From Chloroflexota bacterium (GTDB lineage: Bacteria; Chloroflexota; Limnocylindria; Limnocylindrales; CSP1-4): DNA of 50,324 bases. Under the pieces are notes generated by a model. That model saw only the letters and a program-made list of their open reading frames with translations, did no database searches and had not been told where the DNA came from. The DNA lies in the NCBI GenBank assembly GCA_025358515.1, contig JANYJG010000162.1:1-50324 (forward strand). Reading direction: 5' to 3'. A program made the position numbers and the translations under genes. Shown here piece after piece: positions 9,801 through 19,163 of the stretch. How positions within the stretch are numbered: the first letter of the stretch is position 1; the number at the start of each line of letters is the position of its first letter.

Positions 9801-10463
9801 GAATCCGACGCGGTCGATGTGCTCCAGGACGGGGCCGAGGTGTCGCCCTCGACGGCGAGACGACTCGGGCTGCCGCAGCAGATCCACAACATCGCGAGCG
9901 TGGCTGACGGTCATAAGAATGGCCTCACCGCTCGTCTGAGGGTGCCGCGCCAGCTGGCCATCCGCGCGTCTTCCGCCTTGCTCGCAGTCACACTCGTGAG
10001 CATCGCCATCCCGACGGCCGTGGCCGTCGGCGCGACGTCGATGACCGGCTCGCTGGCTGGAACCGGCGGGTTGCCTGGGGGCCGCCCAACCGGTATGTGG
10101 ATCAGAGACAACGTCCCTCAGGGCGCGGTGTTCCTCACTGAGGGTCCCACCCTGGCAAACATCATCGAATATTACGGGCAGCGGCGCGCGTACGGACTCT
10201 CGGTCAGCCCGAATCCGATCCGCCGCAACCCGGCATACGACCCGATCGTGAACCCGGACAGAGCCCTGCAGTTGAACCAGATCCAATACATAGCTACGGA
10301 CATTTGGTCGGCGCAGCGCTCGCCGTTCTTCAACACACTGCTCAAGCGGTACGTCTCGCGCTACCACGGGAAGCTGGTGTTCCAACAATCCGGTGACACG
10401 ACCGATGCGGCGGGCCGGGTCTCCACCCAGGTCGTCATCCAGATCTTCGAGGTTAGGCCGTGA
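6849..10463 (+). CDS. three-part fusion: GtrA-like + HprK-like P-loop + GT39 (PMT/ArnT-like) glycosyltransferase
   Basis: The ATG at 6849 sits 5 nt after a GGAGG that overlaps the ORF-track GTG (6837), so I prefer it. Residues 1-140 are GtrA-like with four membrane segments ([32 protein letters not shown]). A soluble middle part resembles HPr-kinase-like P-loop proteins: [12 protein letters not shown], a Walker [12 protein letters not shown] (about residue 287) and [10 protein letters not shown] disordered charged stretch follows (about 560-640). The last 550 residues form a multi-pass GT39-like transferase with the catalytic-type [11 protein letters not shown] loop. Expected role: use of a polyprenol-linked sugar outside the membrane. 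It overlaps the next gene by GTGA. Confidence 0.85.
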   Translation: MIGVSESRVSPRLVLLARFLLVGLSGIAVNELVYVGLVQGLAIWFVVAAIVSTQVSTTWNFLGNEMWAFSGRRFAGPAWARYVAYAGMNNALLLLRVPMLWALSDVGHVSPALSNLVALGVLFAVRFAIADGLVWRKKHADAFADELDVSSSGRAAYRYDIGGLIRLDSDSELPELAYFRSKTTTPPDIRIRIRRIGIMPNARVRLRRDGDRVTYREHLGILGADFNVTMGQPIEIEASPLLAFSRHVLYTNVVEALLRFVLVSKGYVLLHSAGMEVDGQATLLSAQTDTGKTSTVINLVRQRGWGFISDDMAIIDPAGRVRTFPKPMTLSYHTMVRAVDADSLSSKQRLQLQVQSRVHSKSGRSVGKGLGSLNVPIMSINSVVQLIVPPPKYHITALMPARITPEAPIANVFLMERGEPIQEQVSLEAAVDQLIENTDDAYGFPPFATLAPTLVIGGEDYQQLRTHERALLTEALKNVNVWRLRVRGHEWGDLLPRLMGVDEREPVGIPIETNDRGTVGIPIDSGAPVALATSVERDYMPVGVFASAPAEAHADIAATSVSFSVPGRRESYGVETYGSSNRARQSHHDDEAPPRRRGGGQGQGQGPRGDGPPATGAADASPPNLAEAVAMPASGSFGLAGVSLVSDLTEIRARAIGRIRTNARVWVTLAGILLVGAAVRLWSVGAVGFNNDEAVYAGQGAALAGDQTYGGLFAIFRAHPLLVQFLNSIPFRLVGVNDITPRLLSVAFGLAGVALAYSTGALLYNRRVGLIAAAILALMPYHVVVTRQALLDGPETTLFLLSIYLLGRFIRSNQNRWLFGAAFTTGLTVLAKETAVLIVPVAVAFLLLTPEIRIAFRNQVVAIALFLLAAAPYPAAILIGKGSNAAGSFVLWQVLRQANHTWTFYGDILPGAVGPLVLFIGLIGLLYVIRRGQWQDRLILCWVAVPVAFFEIWPVKGFQYLLPIAPAIAILVGLSFDRLLNAATESDAVDVLQDGAEVSPSTARRLGLPQQIHNIASVADGHKNGLTARLRVPRQLAIRASSALLAVTLVSIAIPTAVAVGATSMTGSLAGTGGLPGGRPTGMWIRDNVPQGAVFLTEGPTLANIIEYYGQRRAYGLSVSPNPIRRNPAYDPIVNPDRALQLNQIQYIATDIWSAQRSPFFNTLLKRYVSRYHGKLVFQQSGDTTDAAGRVSTQVVIQIFEVRP

Positions 10464-11950
10464 AATCCTTTAGCCACATGAGGGCCGCATTCGGGTATCG
10501 CCGTCGGCTTGCGCATGCCGCCGGCCTGGCGATGGCTGTCGGCCTGACGGCAGCGCCGCTGGCCTTCGCAGCACCCGCAGCTGGCGCGTCCAAGCCGATC
10601 CAGCACGTGGTTTTCCTGATGCAGGAGAACCACACCTTCGACAACTACTTCTCGGCGTTTCCGGGCGTGGACCAGCCGCCGGCCTCGTACTGCGCGCCCA
10701 ACTGGATCCCGACCCCCAGCCCAATCCCTAAGCCGGTCCCGAGTTCGAACCCGTCTTCCTCGCCCAAACCGTCACAGGTCTCCAAGAACAAGGCCACGCC
10801 GAGCCCCTCGCCGTCGCCGACGCCCGTGCCATCGGCCAGCGCCTGCTATGCCCGCTTTCATCTCTCGAGCCACCGCACGGTCGATCTCAACCACAGCACC
10901 GAGGCAGCCCTGCGCTCTTACGACGGCGGAAAGATGGACGGTTTTTCGGCCGCGCAGAACCAATACAACCTGCCGGCCAACCTGGCCATGGGCTATTACG
11001 ACGGCACCGACCTGCCCCTCTACTACAACCTGGCCAGCCAGTACGTCTTGGCCCAGAGGTTCTTCAGCTCGGCCTGGGGTTCCAGCCAGATCAACCACAT
11101 GTACACCGTCGCGGCACGTGGCGGTGGGGCAATTCCCGCTACCGGCTACGACTTCCCCACGATCTTCGACCGGCTACAGGCGGCCGGCGTCTCATGGAAG
11201 TTCTACGTTCAGAACTATGACCCTGCAATCACGTTCCGAGTCCAGGGCCTCACGTCGGCCAAGGCATCCCAGCTGATCTGGGCTCCACTGCTCAACTTCG
11301 GCCGTTTCGTCGACGACCCAAAGCTCTCATCCCACGTCGTGGATATGCAGCAGTACTACACCGACCTGCAGAATAACCAACTGCCGGCAGTGGCCTACCT
11401 GGTTCCGAGTGGACTCTCGGAGCACCCGCCCGGCGACATCACCGTGGGTCAGTCATTCGGGGCCACGACGATAACCTCGCTCATGCGCAGCGGCGCCTGG
11501 GACAGCAGCCTGGCAGTGATCACCTGGGATGATTGGGGCGGCTGGTACGACCACGTTGCGCCACCGCAGGTGGACGGCGACGGATACGGCTTCCGAGTCC
11601 CTGCAATCTTCGTGTCGCCGTACGCCCGCAGCGGAACGATAGACAACACCACGTATGACTTCACCTCGGTGCTCAAGTTCATCGAGGACAACTGGTCGCT
11701 GCAGCCGCTGACCGCGCGAGATGCGACGGCGAACAGCATTGCCAACGCTCTCGATTTCAGCCGCCCGGGAGCTGCCCCGATTTTCCCTGCGCAAACCTAT
11801 CCACAGCCGGGGCCTCCCGGCGCCGTCAATCGGTCGATCCTACTCGCCATCTACGCCGCCGTTGTCGCCTTCGCGGTCATCTGCGGCGCATTCCTTCTCC
11901 GGCCCTGGCTCCGCCAAGGGTCGAACAAGCGCGAGGTCCCGCATGCATAA
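10460..11950 (+). CDS. exported phosphoesterase of the phospholipase C family, membrane-anchored
   Basis: The GTG start overlaps the previous stop (GTGA), so it is translationally coupled to the GT39 fusion. A signal peptide ([18 protein letters not shown]) precedes the PF04185-type core: [19 protein letters not shown] near residue 50, [16 protein letters not shown], and [17 protein letters not shown] near residue 355. A Ser/Pro/Lys-rich insert occupies about residues 82-127. The C-terminus has one membrane helix and a basic tail. It probably hydrolyses phospholipid or other phosphodiesters at the outer membrane face or in the cell wall. It overlaps the next gene by 8 nt. Confidence 0.9.
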   Translation: MKSFSHMRAAFGYRRRLAHAAGLAMAVGLTAAPLAFAAPAAGASKPIQHVVFLMQENHTFDNYFSAFPGVDQPPASYCAPNWIPTPSPIPKPVPSSNPSSSPKPSQVSKNKATPSPSPSPTPVPSASACYARFHLSSHRTVDLNHSTEAALRSYDGGKMDGFSAAQNQYNLPANLAMGYYDGTDLPLYYNLASQYVLAQRFFSSAWGSSQINHMYTVAARGGGAIPATGYDFPTIFDRLQAAGVSWKFYVQNYDPAITFRVQGLTSAKASQLIWAPLLNFGRFVDDPKLSSHVVDMQQYYTDLQNNQLPAVAYLVPSGLSEHPPGDITVGQSFGATTITSLMRSGAWDSSLAVITWDDWGGWYDHVAPPQVDGDGYGFRVPAIFVSPYARSGTIDNTTYDFTSVLKFIEDNWSLQPLTARDATANSIANALDFSRPGAAPIFPAQTYPQPGPPGAVNRSILLAIYAAVVAFAVICGAFLLRPWLRQGSNKREVPHA

Positions 11951-13343
11951 GTCCGCTGCGAGCCTGTCGCCCCGACGCAGGATCGTGTCCGCAACCGCGG
12001 CGTTGGCCATCGTCTGGGCAATCGGATTTAGTGTCGCCCCGGCGGCGGCAGCTGGGCTTTCTCTGCACGCGCCGAGCGGTGGCAGAGGCAGGCACGCTGC
12101 AGCCGTGCCGGTCGCGCCGACCGAGGTCGCCCTGCAGGTCCCCACCGGGAGCATCCTGGGCAACGACGTAACCGTTACCGCGACCCTGCGTACTCGCACC
12201 GGGAGAGTGGTCGGAGGCGAGCATCTTTCACTGCTTCTTGACGGTATTCAGGTCCGCAGCGACAAGGCCGACGCCAATGGGAAGCTCGTATTCGTGATCC
12301 CAGCCAGGAATCTGGTCGAGGCACGCGCCTACAACGTCGTGGTCACCTTCGGCGGGGCTCACGGCTTGGCAGCGTCCAGCGCCAATGCAACCCTCACCAT
12401 CCTGGCCGCCGCCATCCAGATCCATACGGTTCCGGCTCTGCCCAACCTGCGATTCACACTGGGCACGGAGACCGCCTTGACCGGAGCTGACGGTGTCGCG
12501 GCGCTGCCCGTGCCCAAGAAGGGCGCATATACGCTGACGGCCGATCTCAATCCCGACAACTCCCCTACGGCGACCATCAAAGCAAGTTTCGTGCGGTGGG
12601 TCGACAACGTTTATCTGGCAAACCGAACCATCGACGTGACCGGCCCGGCCAACTACACGATGGGCCTGCGGGTAGCCTACCGGGCGAGCATCAAGTTCGT
12701 GGATCTCAACAACCGTCTTGTCGATCCGACTCTCGTCGAGCAGGCCCAGTTCAGCACCGGTACCGGCACTGACGATATCGTCCTGAACTCACAGACGGGC
12801 GCCAGTGACGTGTGGTGGACGTCCGCGTCGGCCGTGCGAGTAAGTGCCCAACTCAGTGCCTCGGCCATCACCTACCGCGTGCTGTCGGTCAAGATCCACG
12901 GAGCCGAAGTCGTCAACCGCGGCCAGCAAGCCTGGACGCCGACCCAGAACGGCGTTTGGACCATTCAGCTGTTGCTCTACAGCATGACCGTGCAGACCCG
13001 CGACGCCCTCCTTGGCACGCCGGTGCTAGGCCAACTGAAGCTGACCTATCCGGACGGAGTACTTGTCCAGCAACAAGTCGACTCCGCCGGTCGGATCACG
13101 TTCACCAACCTGCCGCGGGGTCAGTACCAACTCGCACTCGGCTCGGTTGCCTACTCGCCCCCGACGCCCGTCGCCCTTTCGCGGGCACAGGAAACGACGC
13201 TGCGAGTGGTCAGCTTCTTGGACGTCGCCCTGGTGGTCGGACTCATTCTTCTGATCGGCTTTGTCGTCGTGGGACGGTGGGTCGTCCTCTCCAGGCGCAT
13301 TAAGCGAAGAGAGAACCACGCCGCCATTCGAGCCCTGGCCTGA
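11943..13343 (+). CDS. exported, C-terminally anchored beta-sandwich protein of unknown function
   Basis: The ATG at 11943 overlaps the end of the phosphoesterase and is followed by a signal peptide ([21 protein letters not shown]). The ORF-track start at 11721 lies inside the upstream gene. The body has Ig-like or carboxypeptidase-regulatory-like segments: an early [21 protein letters not shown], and later a [18 protein letters not shown] stretch followed by NLPRGQYQL. One membrane helix ([15 protein letters not shown]) and a basic tail end the protein. I recognise no catalytic motif. Its position between a phosphoesterase and a GH99-like enzyme suggests a surface scaffold or adhesin role. 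Confidence 0.8.
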   Translation: MHKSAASLSPRRRIVSATAALAIVWAIGFSVAPAAAAGLSLHAPSGGRGRHAAAVPVAPTEVALQVPTGSILGNDVTVTATLRTRTGRVVGGEHLSLLLDGIQVRSDKADANGKLVFVIPARNLVEARAYNVVVTFGGAHGLAASSANATLTILAAAIQIHTVPALPNLRFTLGTETALTGADGVAALPVPKKGAYTLTADLNPDNSPTATIKASFVRWVDNVYLANRTIDVTGPANYTMGLRVAYRASIKFVDLNNRLVDPTLVEQAQFSTGTGTDDIVLNSQTGASDVWWTSASAVRVSAQLSASAITYRVLSVKIHGAEVVNRGQQAWTPTQNGVWTIQLLLYSMTVQTRDALLGTPVLGQLKLTYPDGVLVQQQVDSAGRITFTNLPRGQYQLALGSVAYSPPTPVALSRAQETTLRVVSFLDVALVVGLILLIGFVVVGRWVVLSRRIKRRENHAAIRALA

Positions 13344-13360
13344 CACCTGAGGCTACGCAC

Positions 13361-14746
13361 ATGGATCCATCCAAACCACCAAGCTCAGCCTTGCGGCCGG
13401 GCTTGGGTCGCATCCGCCTGAACCGGCCCGACCCGCGCCACGCTGGCCGTGGCTGGACCCGGGTCTTGCCCATCGTTCTAGCCCTGGCCGCTGGATTGAT
13501 TTCGCTTGGTGCGGCTCCGTCTGCGTCGCCAACTCCAACCACCTCCCCGTCGGGCGCGCAGGGCCTGCCTGTTGCCGGCGCTCCAGCGGCACCTCCGCCA
13601 GTTCTGGCCTACTTCTACATGTGGTTCACGCCTTCGAGTTGGCAGCACGCCAAGTCGGACCTGCCGGCCCTTGGGCCGTACAGCAGCACCGATCCGGCGA
13701 TCATCAAACAGCAGGTGGCCTGGGCAAAGCAGGCCGGCGTGGATGCGTTCATTGTTTCCTGGAAGAGCACGCCTTCACTGAACCTGGCTCTGTCCGAACT
13801 GGTTGCCGAATGCCGTCTCCAAGGGCTGAAGTTGGTCTTGATTTACGAAGGCCTGGACGTCAATCGAAACCCGATACCCGTCGGCACCGTGCAGGCCGAT
13901 CTCCTCTGGTTCGAAAACCAGTACGGGTCCGATCCGGTCTTCAACGTATACGGCAAGCCGGCCATCGTCTGGTCCGGCAGTTGGCGGTTCAGCAATACCG
14001 ACATCTCCACCGTCCGCAGCCTGATCGACGCACCGAATCGTGTCCTACTGCTCGGGTCGGAAAAGAGCGCTGCTTTGTACCAGCCGCGGGCCAGCCTGCT
14101 GGACGGGGACGCCTATTACTGGTCTTCTGCGGATCCGCTCACTACTCCGGGCTACCAGAAGCGTCTGAGCGATCTGGCAGCCGCTGTTCACAGAGGCAAG
14201 GGCTTGTGGCTGGCCCCGGCCGCGGTGGGCTTCGACGCCCGTTTGAACGGCGGAACAACGGCCGTGGACAGGCGCAACGGCGCCACCCTTACCTCCGCCT
14301 GGAACGACGCCCTGGCAACTAATCCAGACGGAGTGGCAATCATCAGCTGGAACGAGTACACGGAGAACTCATACATCGAGCCCAGCCGCGACCTGGGCAA
14401 TCGGTACCTGACCGTGCTATCGATTCTCACCGGCGGACCGGGTCCGTCCCACTCGCCGGCGACCGGTATTCCGCCGTCGGGAGGCACGGCGTCCCCTGGA
14501 TCGTCGCCGGCACAGTCTTCGCCCAGCGCCGCAGTCGGGGCCGGTGGCAGTGGCTCGGTTCCAGGTCGCCTGCCGCCGTCGGATTGGATTGCATCCCTGC
14601 TCGTGGCGGCGACATTGCTGGGCCTGTTGGGGCTGCTGGGATATAAGCTCAGAAGCCGCAGCCGGCGGGCGTTGGGCGGGGCCGACCCGGCCGACCCACC
14701 AGACTCGAATGGACAGAGCGATTCCCTCGGGCGACCGCTGGGATGA
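13361..14746 (+). CDS. secreted GH99/GH71-like glycoside hydrolase, paralog 2, membrane-anchored
   Basis: The ATG lies 17 nt after the previous stop. An Arg-rich N-terminus leads into a signal segment (VLPIVLALAAGLISLG). The barrel begins PPVLAYFYMWFTPSSW and includes VDAFIVSWKST and LKLVLIYEGLD. It ends with AIISWNEYTENSYIEPS, which aligns with the NEWxEG motif of the other two paralogs but reads NEYTEN. That change may mean altered specificity or a GH71-like branch. A Ser/Pro/Gly-rich linker, one membrane helix (LLVAATLLGLLGLLG) and a basic tail anchor it. It overlaps the next gene by ATGA. Confidence 0.83.
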   Translation: MDPSKPPSSALRPGLGRIRLNRPDPRHAGRGWTRVLPIVLALAAGLISLGAAPSASPTPTTSPSGAQGLPVAGAPAAPPPVLAYFYMWFTPSSWQHAKSDLPALGPYSSTDPAIIKQQVAWAKQAGVDAFIVSWKSTPSLNLALSELVAECRLQGLKLVLIYEGLDVNRNPIPVGTVQADLLWFENQYGSDPVFNVYGKPAIVWSGSWRFSNTDISTVRSLIDAPNRVLLLGSEKSAALYQPRASLLDGDAYYWSSADPLTTPGYQKRLSDLAAAVHRGKGLWLAPAAVGFDARLNGGTTAVDRRNGATLTSAWNDALATNPDGVAIISWNEYTENSYIEPSRDLGNRYLTVLSILTGGPGPSHSPATGIPPSGGTASPGSSPAQSSPSAAVGAGGSGSVPGRLPPSDWIASLLVAATLLGLLGLLGYKLRSRSRRALGGADPADPPDSNGQSDSLGRPLG

Positions 14747-15426
14747 CCGAAGGGCAACGACCGAACTTGGACCAACCGAACCTTCAGATACCAGGCTCTC
14801 CTTTGGGACGGGTCCGACGGCCGCTCCCTTCCGGCCGCGGCGGGAAGGCCATTGCCATCGCTCTCGCCGTCGGGGCGATCGCCTTGGTGGCCGTGTGGGC
14901 AGTACCAAACATGGCCGGACGGGTCTTCGTGCAGGTTCGGGCGGTGGCGACGGCCAGGACCGCGACTAGTGGACCGAGCCTTGCCATCGCCGGTAGTCCG
15001 GCCGTCCGAGCCGCAGCCATCGAGATCTCTATAGACGTGGAGAACCGCTATCCCCTGTCCGTCGTCCTGGGCGCAGGTCCCATGGCCTTTCGAGCGGCGG
15101 CCTATCGGCGCGATGCCTCAGGGCGACTCAACCGCGTCTGGGGGGTCGGCGTGGGTGACGCCACAGCCGAGGAGGGCTCCGATTCCCCGGTCGGGGGCGG
15201 GTCCGCCGGCGGCGCGTTCGTCGTCTCGTCGGGGGTCACGCGCCACAGCATCGCCAACGGCTCCAGTGCCTTCGGCCTGGTGGACGCGACCGGCGCCTCG
15301 CTGCCTGCGGGCGTCTACTACCTGCGGGTCTGGGCTTACGGGATAGGCAGCGCGCTGGTGCCGCTGTCGCTTGACGGCGGAACGGATCCGCTGGGCCCGC
15401 CGACCGATCTACCTGCCGCGAACTGA
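14743..15426 (+). CDS. single-pass membrane protein of unknown function
   Basis: The start overlaps the GH99-like stop (ATGA), so the two are coupled. A basic cytoplasmic N-terminus of about 35 residues precedes one membrane helix (AIAIALAVGAIALVAVWAV). The rest (about residues 60-227) is extracytoplasmic and beta-rich, with AIEISIDVENRYPLSVVLG and GVYYLRVWAYGIG. I recognise no family. It is the last gene of the plus-strand run that starts at 5950. It converges with the third GH99-like gene, with an inverted repeat at the junction. Confidence 0.75.
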   Translation: MTEGQRPNLDQPNLQIPGSPLGRVRRPLPSGRGGKAIAIALAVGAIALVAVWAVPNMAGRVFVQVRAVATARTATSGPSLAIAGSPAVRAAAIEISIDVENRYPLSVVLGAGPMAFRAAAYRRDASGRLNRVWGVGVGDATAEEGSDSPVGGGSAGGAFVVSSGVTRHSIANGSSAFGLVDATGASLPAGVYYLRVWAYGIGSALVPLSLDGGTDPLGPPTDLPAAN

Positions 15427-15452
15427 GTCGAACTCTCCGCGCGGCGACTCAG
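15423..15452. terminator. inverted repeat between convergent genes
   Basis: A perfect 8-bp inverted repeat, CTGAGTCG (15423-15430) and CGACTCAG (15445-15452), spans both convergent stop codons. There is no U-tract, so it would be a factor-dependent or hairpin-only terminator serving both directions. Confidence 0.55.
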
Positions 15453-16612
15453 CCGCCGGCCCGCATCTGCCCTATCCAGTACGCGGTCCTGGCCAGGTAG
15501 GCGACCGGCGCATTGGCCGCGGCGGTTCCGTAGGCATTCTCATAGCCCGTGTACTTTCGCGTTCCGGCGCTGAAGTCGACGGCGGGTTCGATCTGCGTAC
15601 CCTCGTGCCATTCGTTGAACGACGTAATGCTCACCCACTCCGAATTGGCGGCCAGTGCCGCTTGCCACATGGCGTCGTAGCGGGCACCGTCCTGCCGCTC
15701 CACCACCTTCTGATTCGTCGCCACCGCCTGCCGATTATCGAAGCCCGGGCTCACACTAGGGCTGCATATCAAGTTGGCCGCCCGACAGTCCGAAACCAGT
15801 CCGGCAAAACTGGCGGGCGACGCCATCGCGTCGTAGGTGTACACGCCGTCCGCATCGACGCGTGTCGCCGACGCGGCCTTGGGTGAGTGGACTAGGACGA
15901 TGGAATCGTTCGGTGTGCCGCGCAGTCCATCGAGGGCCGTCTTGAGCTCGGCCGGCACCAGCCGGCTGCTGGCGAAGATGTAGAACACCGCCCTCCGTGA
16001 TTGTGAGGAGTCAGAGGCCGTTGCCCGCGACACCCGGAATAGCGCCGGCGACGACCCGAACCGGCCGAGCAGATAGCGGATGTCCGTCGCGACCGAGGCC
16101 GCCGTCTGGCCTTGGTATGGCTCCAGGTGGAAGGAAATCCGGATCCCCGCTGCTTTGGCCGCGGCAAAGAGAGCATCGAGCGATTGATCATCCCAGCCGC
16201 CCTGGCCCCACCAGCTCACAGCGATGACGCCGATTCGGGCCCGGCGCAGCTCCTGCATCTGATCGGCCAATACGGCGGGATCCCGGGAGCTGTAGGGGGC
16301 ACGTGCCGGGTAGAAAGCGGACGCGATGTCACCTGCCGGCTGGTGGGCCAGCTGATTCCAGTGCCGCCAGGCGCCATCGTGGGCCGCAGTTCCGTACCAC
16401 AGGTAGTAGAAGGCAGTCACGTCAGGCGAAGCCGACACCGAGCCGCTCGGTGCGACGGCAGATGCGGAGCCGGACGGAATCACCGAGCCGGAGGGCTTCC
16501 GACTGGGAACAGGAGATCCGCAGGATGCAACGAGAAGCACTGCGACCAGCCCGAAGACGACCTCCCGGCGCACTGCCACGAGGCGGCGCAGACGGGATTC
16601 AGGTGGATGCAC
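15449..16612 (-). CDS. lipoprotein GH99-like glycoside hydrolase, paralog 3
   Basis: A GTG start leads into a short signal with lipobox LLVASC (about residue 31) and a Ser/Pro spacer. The barrel shows VTAFYYLWYGTAAHDG, IGVIAVSWWGQGGWDD, IRISFHLEPYQGQT and SITSFNEWHEGTQIEPA. The last is the best-preserved copy in this window of the GH99 active-site motif. It should be a surface-bound endo-acting alpha-mannosidase-like enzyme; true substrate unknown. It is transcribed towards the 5950-15426 run rather than with it, so its regulation may differ. Confidence 0.88.
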   Translation of the reverse strand: MHPPESRLRRLVAVRREVVFGLVAVLLVASCGSPVPSRKPSGSVIPSGSASAVAPSGSVSASPDVTAFYYLWYGTAAHDGAWRHWNQLAHQPAGDIASAFYPARAPYSSRDPAVLADQMQELRRARIGVIAVSWWGQGGWDDQSLDALFAAAKAAGIRISFHLEPYQGQTAASVATDIRYLLGRFGSSPALFRVSRATASDSSQSRRAVFYIFASSRLVPAELKTALDGLRGTPNDSIVLVHSPKAASATRVDADGVYTYDAMASPASFAGLVSDCRAANLICSPSVSPGFDNRQAVATNQKVVERQDGARYDAMWQAALAANSEWVSITSFNEWHEGTQIEPAVDFSAGTRKYTGYENAYGTAAANAPVAYLARTAYWIGQMRAGG

Positions 16613-16649
16613 AGGCGCTAATGAAACGTTAAGGCTGCGTTCATGCGGC

Positions 16650-17195
16650 TTGCCTATGGTGGGCCTCGTAATAGAAAGAAGAAAGGAGCAGACGATTACT
16701 ACCGTGACGGTGGTCCGATGTCGATCCTACCCGGCCCAGACATTCGATGGCTGCTCGGCCTGCATAAGTGCGGCGCTTGACGCGATCGGCCAGGCAGGCA
16801 TCTTTGTCCTCGGTCGGGCGGCGCCGGGTCTTACCAGCCAGGCCCAGGGCCCGCTCGAGATGACCTACCTCTTAAGGGTGAAGCTGTTCGATGATTTGGG
16901 CGAGAGAATCGGGTCCGACGAGATCGAGGCGGAGCAAACGATCGAGGCTGTCGATCTCCCCGACGAAGCGGACCAGGCTGTCGGCGAGCACGGGGACGGC
17001 GGCGAGGAGGCCGAGGGCGATACGTCCATGCGGCTCGAAGATTTCCAGACTGTGCTCGATCGGCTGGAGCTTTCGCAGGCCGGTCCGCACGGGCTGTGCG
17101 GATCCATCGCCGGACACTTGTACGCCTTCCAGCAATTGGTCGGGACCTTCGAGATCGAGGTAGTCCGGGCCCGCTCATCGCGCCGAGGCGACTGA
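16650..17195 (+). CDS. doubtful ORF, acidic hypothetical protein
   Basis: This frame has high third-position GC and ends about 30 nt before a strong hairpin, which supports it weakly. The product is acidic (VDLPDEADQAVGEHGDGGEE) and resembles nothing I know. No good ribosome site precedes the TTG at 16650 or the ATG at 16656. The minus strand over 16872-17160 reads as a more protein-like sequence (for example LEIFEPHGRIALGLLAAVP) but lacks a start and stops early. The region could therefore be a decayed minus-strand gene. Treat it as unresolved. Confidence 0.25.
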   Translation: MPMVGLVIERRKEQTITTVTVVRCRSYPAQTFDGCSACISAALDAIGQAGIFVLGRAAPGLTSQAQGPLEMTYLLRVKLFDDLGERIGSDEIEAEQTIEAVDLPDEADQAVGEHGDGGEEAEGDTSMRLEDFQTVLDRLELSQAGPHGLCGSIAGHLYAFQQLVGTFEIEVVRARSSRRGD

Positions 17196-17225
17196 TCGCC
17201 GACGCGTAAGCCGCCGCAACACATG

Positions 17226-17262
17226 GAGAGGCGGCCGACCGGAGAACGGTCGGCCGCCTCTC
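17226..17262. terminator. 15-bp perfect hairpin, bidirectional terminator candidate
   Basis: GAGAGGCGGCCGACC (17226-17240) and GGTCGGCCGCCTCTC (17248-17262) form a perfect 15-bp stem with a 7-nt loop. It lies 23 nt beyond the stop of the minus-strand phosphoesterase, and 30 nt beyond the doubtful plus ORF. No U-run follows. Confidence 0.7.
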
Positions 17263-17285
17263 GCTATGAGAGATTTACACCCGTC

Positions 17286-19163
17286 TCAGTAAGGGAAGCT
17301 CATGGCCGAGGCCGACGTTGCGTTCCCAAGGTACGGGAGACCCCAGGCCTGCTCGACGGTGCGAAGCATCGAGTAGTGGTTGTAGGCCGTGGCGGTCTTG
17401 TAGCCGGCGGTCATTCCGGGCGTGACCGCCAGGGTGAAGATGTGGCCGCCGCCGCCGACACCCGACGAACCCTCGTCGAAGGTGATGTAGACGACGGAGT
17501 TGGCGAAGGCCGAGCTGTTGGTGATCTTGGGCAGGAATGCCTTCAGGAAGTTGTCGCCATCGGCAACGGTTCCGTCGTGCATATCGTTGATCAGGTTGGG
17601 GGTGATGAACTCGAAGTTCGCCGCCGCCGGATCGAAGCTCGCCAGATTGGCGATGTTCGCGCAGGCGGACGCGTTGCCGCTGATGCTCGTGTAGCTGATG
17701 GCGGGGTTGTGCTTGCGAACATAGCCGCCGGACTTGCCCACTCCGTCGGTCACGGCAGCGGAGCTGCCACCGGCGAAGCAGTTGCCCGAATAGCCCTGCT
17801 GATAGGTCTTCCAGGTTCGACCGGACGCTGCCACCTGGCTGAACAGGTTGTCAACGCCCAAGTTATAGACACCGTCATCGGTAATGCCCTGAGTGCCTCC
17901 CGACGTTAGGGCGATGTAGTTGGGCTCGGAGGGGTGTCGCTCGGCCGTGAAGTTAGTCGACAGCCCGTACTTCGAGATCAAAGAGTTGAAATAGGGAGCG
18001 CTGCTTGCGCCGACGATGCTCGAGTATTCCTTATTCTCGAAGATGATCACGTAGACGTGGTCGAAGTTCGGCAGGCTGCCGGCCGGCGTCGTGGCCGTGG
18101 GAGTCGGAGTCTGCGTTGGCGTGGCCGTCGGGTTTGGCGTTGGCGTGGCCGTCGGGTTTGGCGTTGGCGTGGCCGTCGGGTTTGGCGTCGGCGTGGCCGT
18201 CGGGCTGGGAGTGGCGCTCGGAATCGGGCTGAGCGTGGGCGCGCCGGCGCCGACGGTCATGGTGGTGGTCGCGATCAAGGCGCCGGAACTCGTCTTGGCC
18301 GAGATTCGGCCGGCGCTGCCGGTGGCAAGACCCACCGGGATCGCAAACGCGGCGCTGAATGTCCCTCGCGACGTCGCGGTGAATGCAGCCTCGGGGATGC
18401 CGTTGTAGGTAAGGATCCCTGTCTGGCTGCCGACGAAGGAGATTCCGTCGACCGTGATACTCGAACCTGACGCAGACAGTGAGGGGACAGAAATCATCGG
18501 GCCGGTGACGTTAACCCCGACAGCCATTGTCGTGGTGGCAACGATGGCGTTCTGGGCGTCCTTGGCCACGATGCGACCGATGCCGATCGTCGTGTTGGCC
18601 GGAATGGTGAACTGGGCGCTGAAGGCGCCGTTGAGGGCGGCGGTGAATGTGGTGACGGCCACTCCGTTAATCGCGAGGCCGCCGGCCTGGGCAGCCGTGA
18701 AGCCCGCGCCCCCGACCGTGATCGTGGTGCCCGGCATGGCCTGCGTCGGCACGGCGAGTGTCGCCCCGCCGACGTTGGCAGAAATCGCGATCGTCGTGGT
18801 GGCGAGCAACGTGCCGGAGGTCGTCTTCGCGGAGATGCGACCGACGCTACCGACAACCGCGCCGGTGGGAATGACGACCGGAATACCGATCGCCCCTGCG
18901 GTGGTTGCCGTAAACGCCGCCACGATGACGCCGTTGTACGTCAACTCGCCGGCCTGGCCGGACGCGAACCCCGAGCCGGAGACCGCGACGGAATCGCCCG
19001 GAGCGGCCGACGACGCAACAGAGATCTGGGCAGTTGCGGCGGAGACGGCGACCGCCGACAGGGCCAGGACGAACGCGGCCGCAAACGCAGCGATGCGCAG
19101 CTTTTGCGACGGGCGACGGCGGTGCGAGTCTTGTGCGGGTGCCCGGTGATGGCGAGTAAACAT
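17286..19163 (-). CDS. exported phosphoesterase with three N-terminal IPT/Ig-like repeats
   Basis: The ATG follows a strong AAGGAGG site. A signal segment (LRIAAFAAAFVLALSAVAVSA) precedes three homologous beta repeats of about 90 residues. Each starts near AxPGxxxxVxGxGF and ends ISAKTxSGxLxATTTxxV. A TPTPNPTA linker follows, then a phosphoesterase domain (about residues 370-625) paralogous to 3490-4449: HVYVIIFENKEYSSIVG, HPSEPNYIAL, VRKHNPAISY, NDMHDG, ITFDEGSSG and NHYSMLRTVEQAWGLPYLG. It appears secreted without a lipobox. Probable role: extracellular phosphatase held by the Ig-like repeats at the surface. Confidence 0.88.
   Translation of the reverse strand: MFTRHHRAPAQDSHRRRPSQKLRIAAFAAAFVLALSAVAVSAATAQISVASSAAPGDSVAVSGSGFASGQAGELTYNGVIVAAFTATTAGAIGIPVVIPTGAVVGSVGRISAKTTSGTLLATTTIAISANVGGATLAVPTQAMPGTTITVGGAGFTAAQAGGLAINGVAVTTFTAALNGAFSAQFTIPANTTIGIGRIVAKDAQNAIVATTTMAVGVNVTGPMISVPSLSASGSSITVDGISFVGSQTGILTYNGIPEAAFTATSRGTFSAAFAIPVGLATGSAGRISAKTSSGALIATTTMTVGAGAPTLSPIPSATPSPTATPTPNPTATPTPNPTATPTPNPTATPTQTPTPTATTPAGSLPNFDHVYVIIFENKEYSSIVGASSAPYFNSLISKYGLSTNFTAERHPSEPNYIALTSGGTQGITDDGVYNLGVDNLFSQVAASGRTWKTYQQGYSGNCFAGGSSAAVTDGVGKSGGYVRKHNPAISYTSISGNASACANIANLASFDPAAANFEFITPNLINDMHDGTVADGDNFLKAFLPKITNSSAFANSVVYITFDEGSSGVGGGGHIFTLAVTPGMTAGYKTATAYNHYSMLRTVEQAWGLPYLGNATSASAMSFPY
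18121..18216. repeat. 24-bp minisatellite encoding the TPTPNPTA linker
   Basis: The unit gtggccgtcgggtttggcgttggc starts at 18121, 18145, 18169 and 18193. The last copies are diverged. On the minus strand it codes for the linker between the Ig-like repeats and the phosphoesterase domain. Confidence 0.9.
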
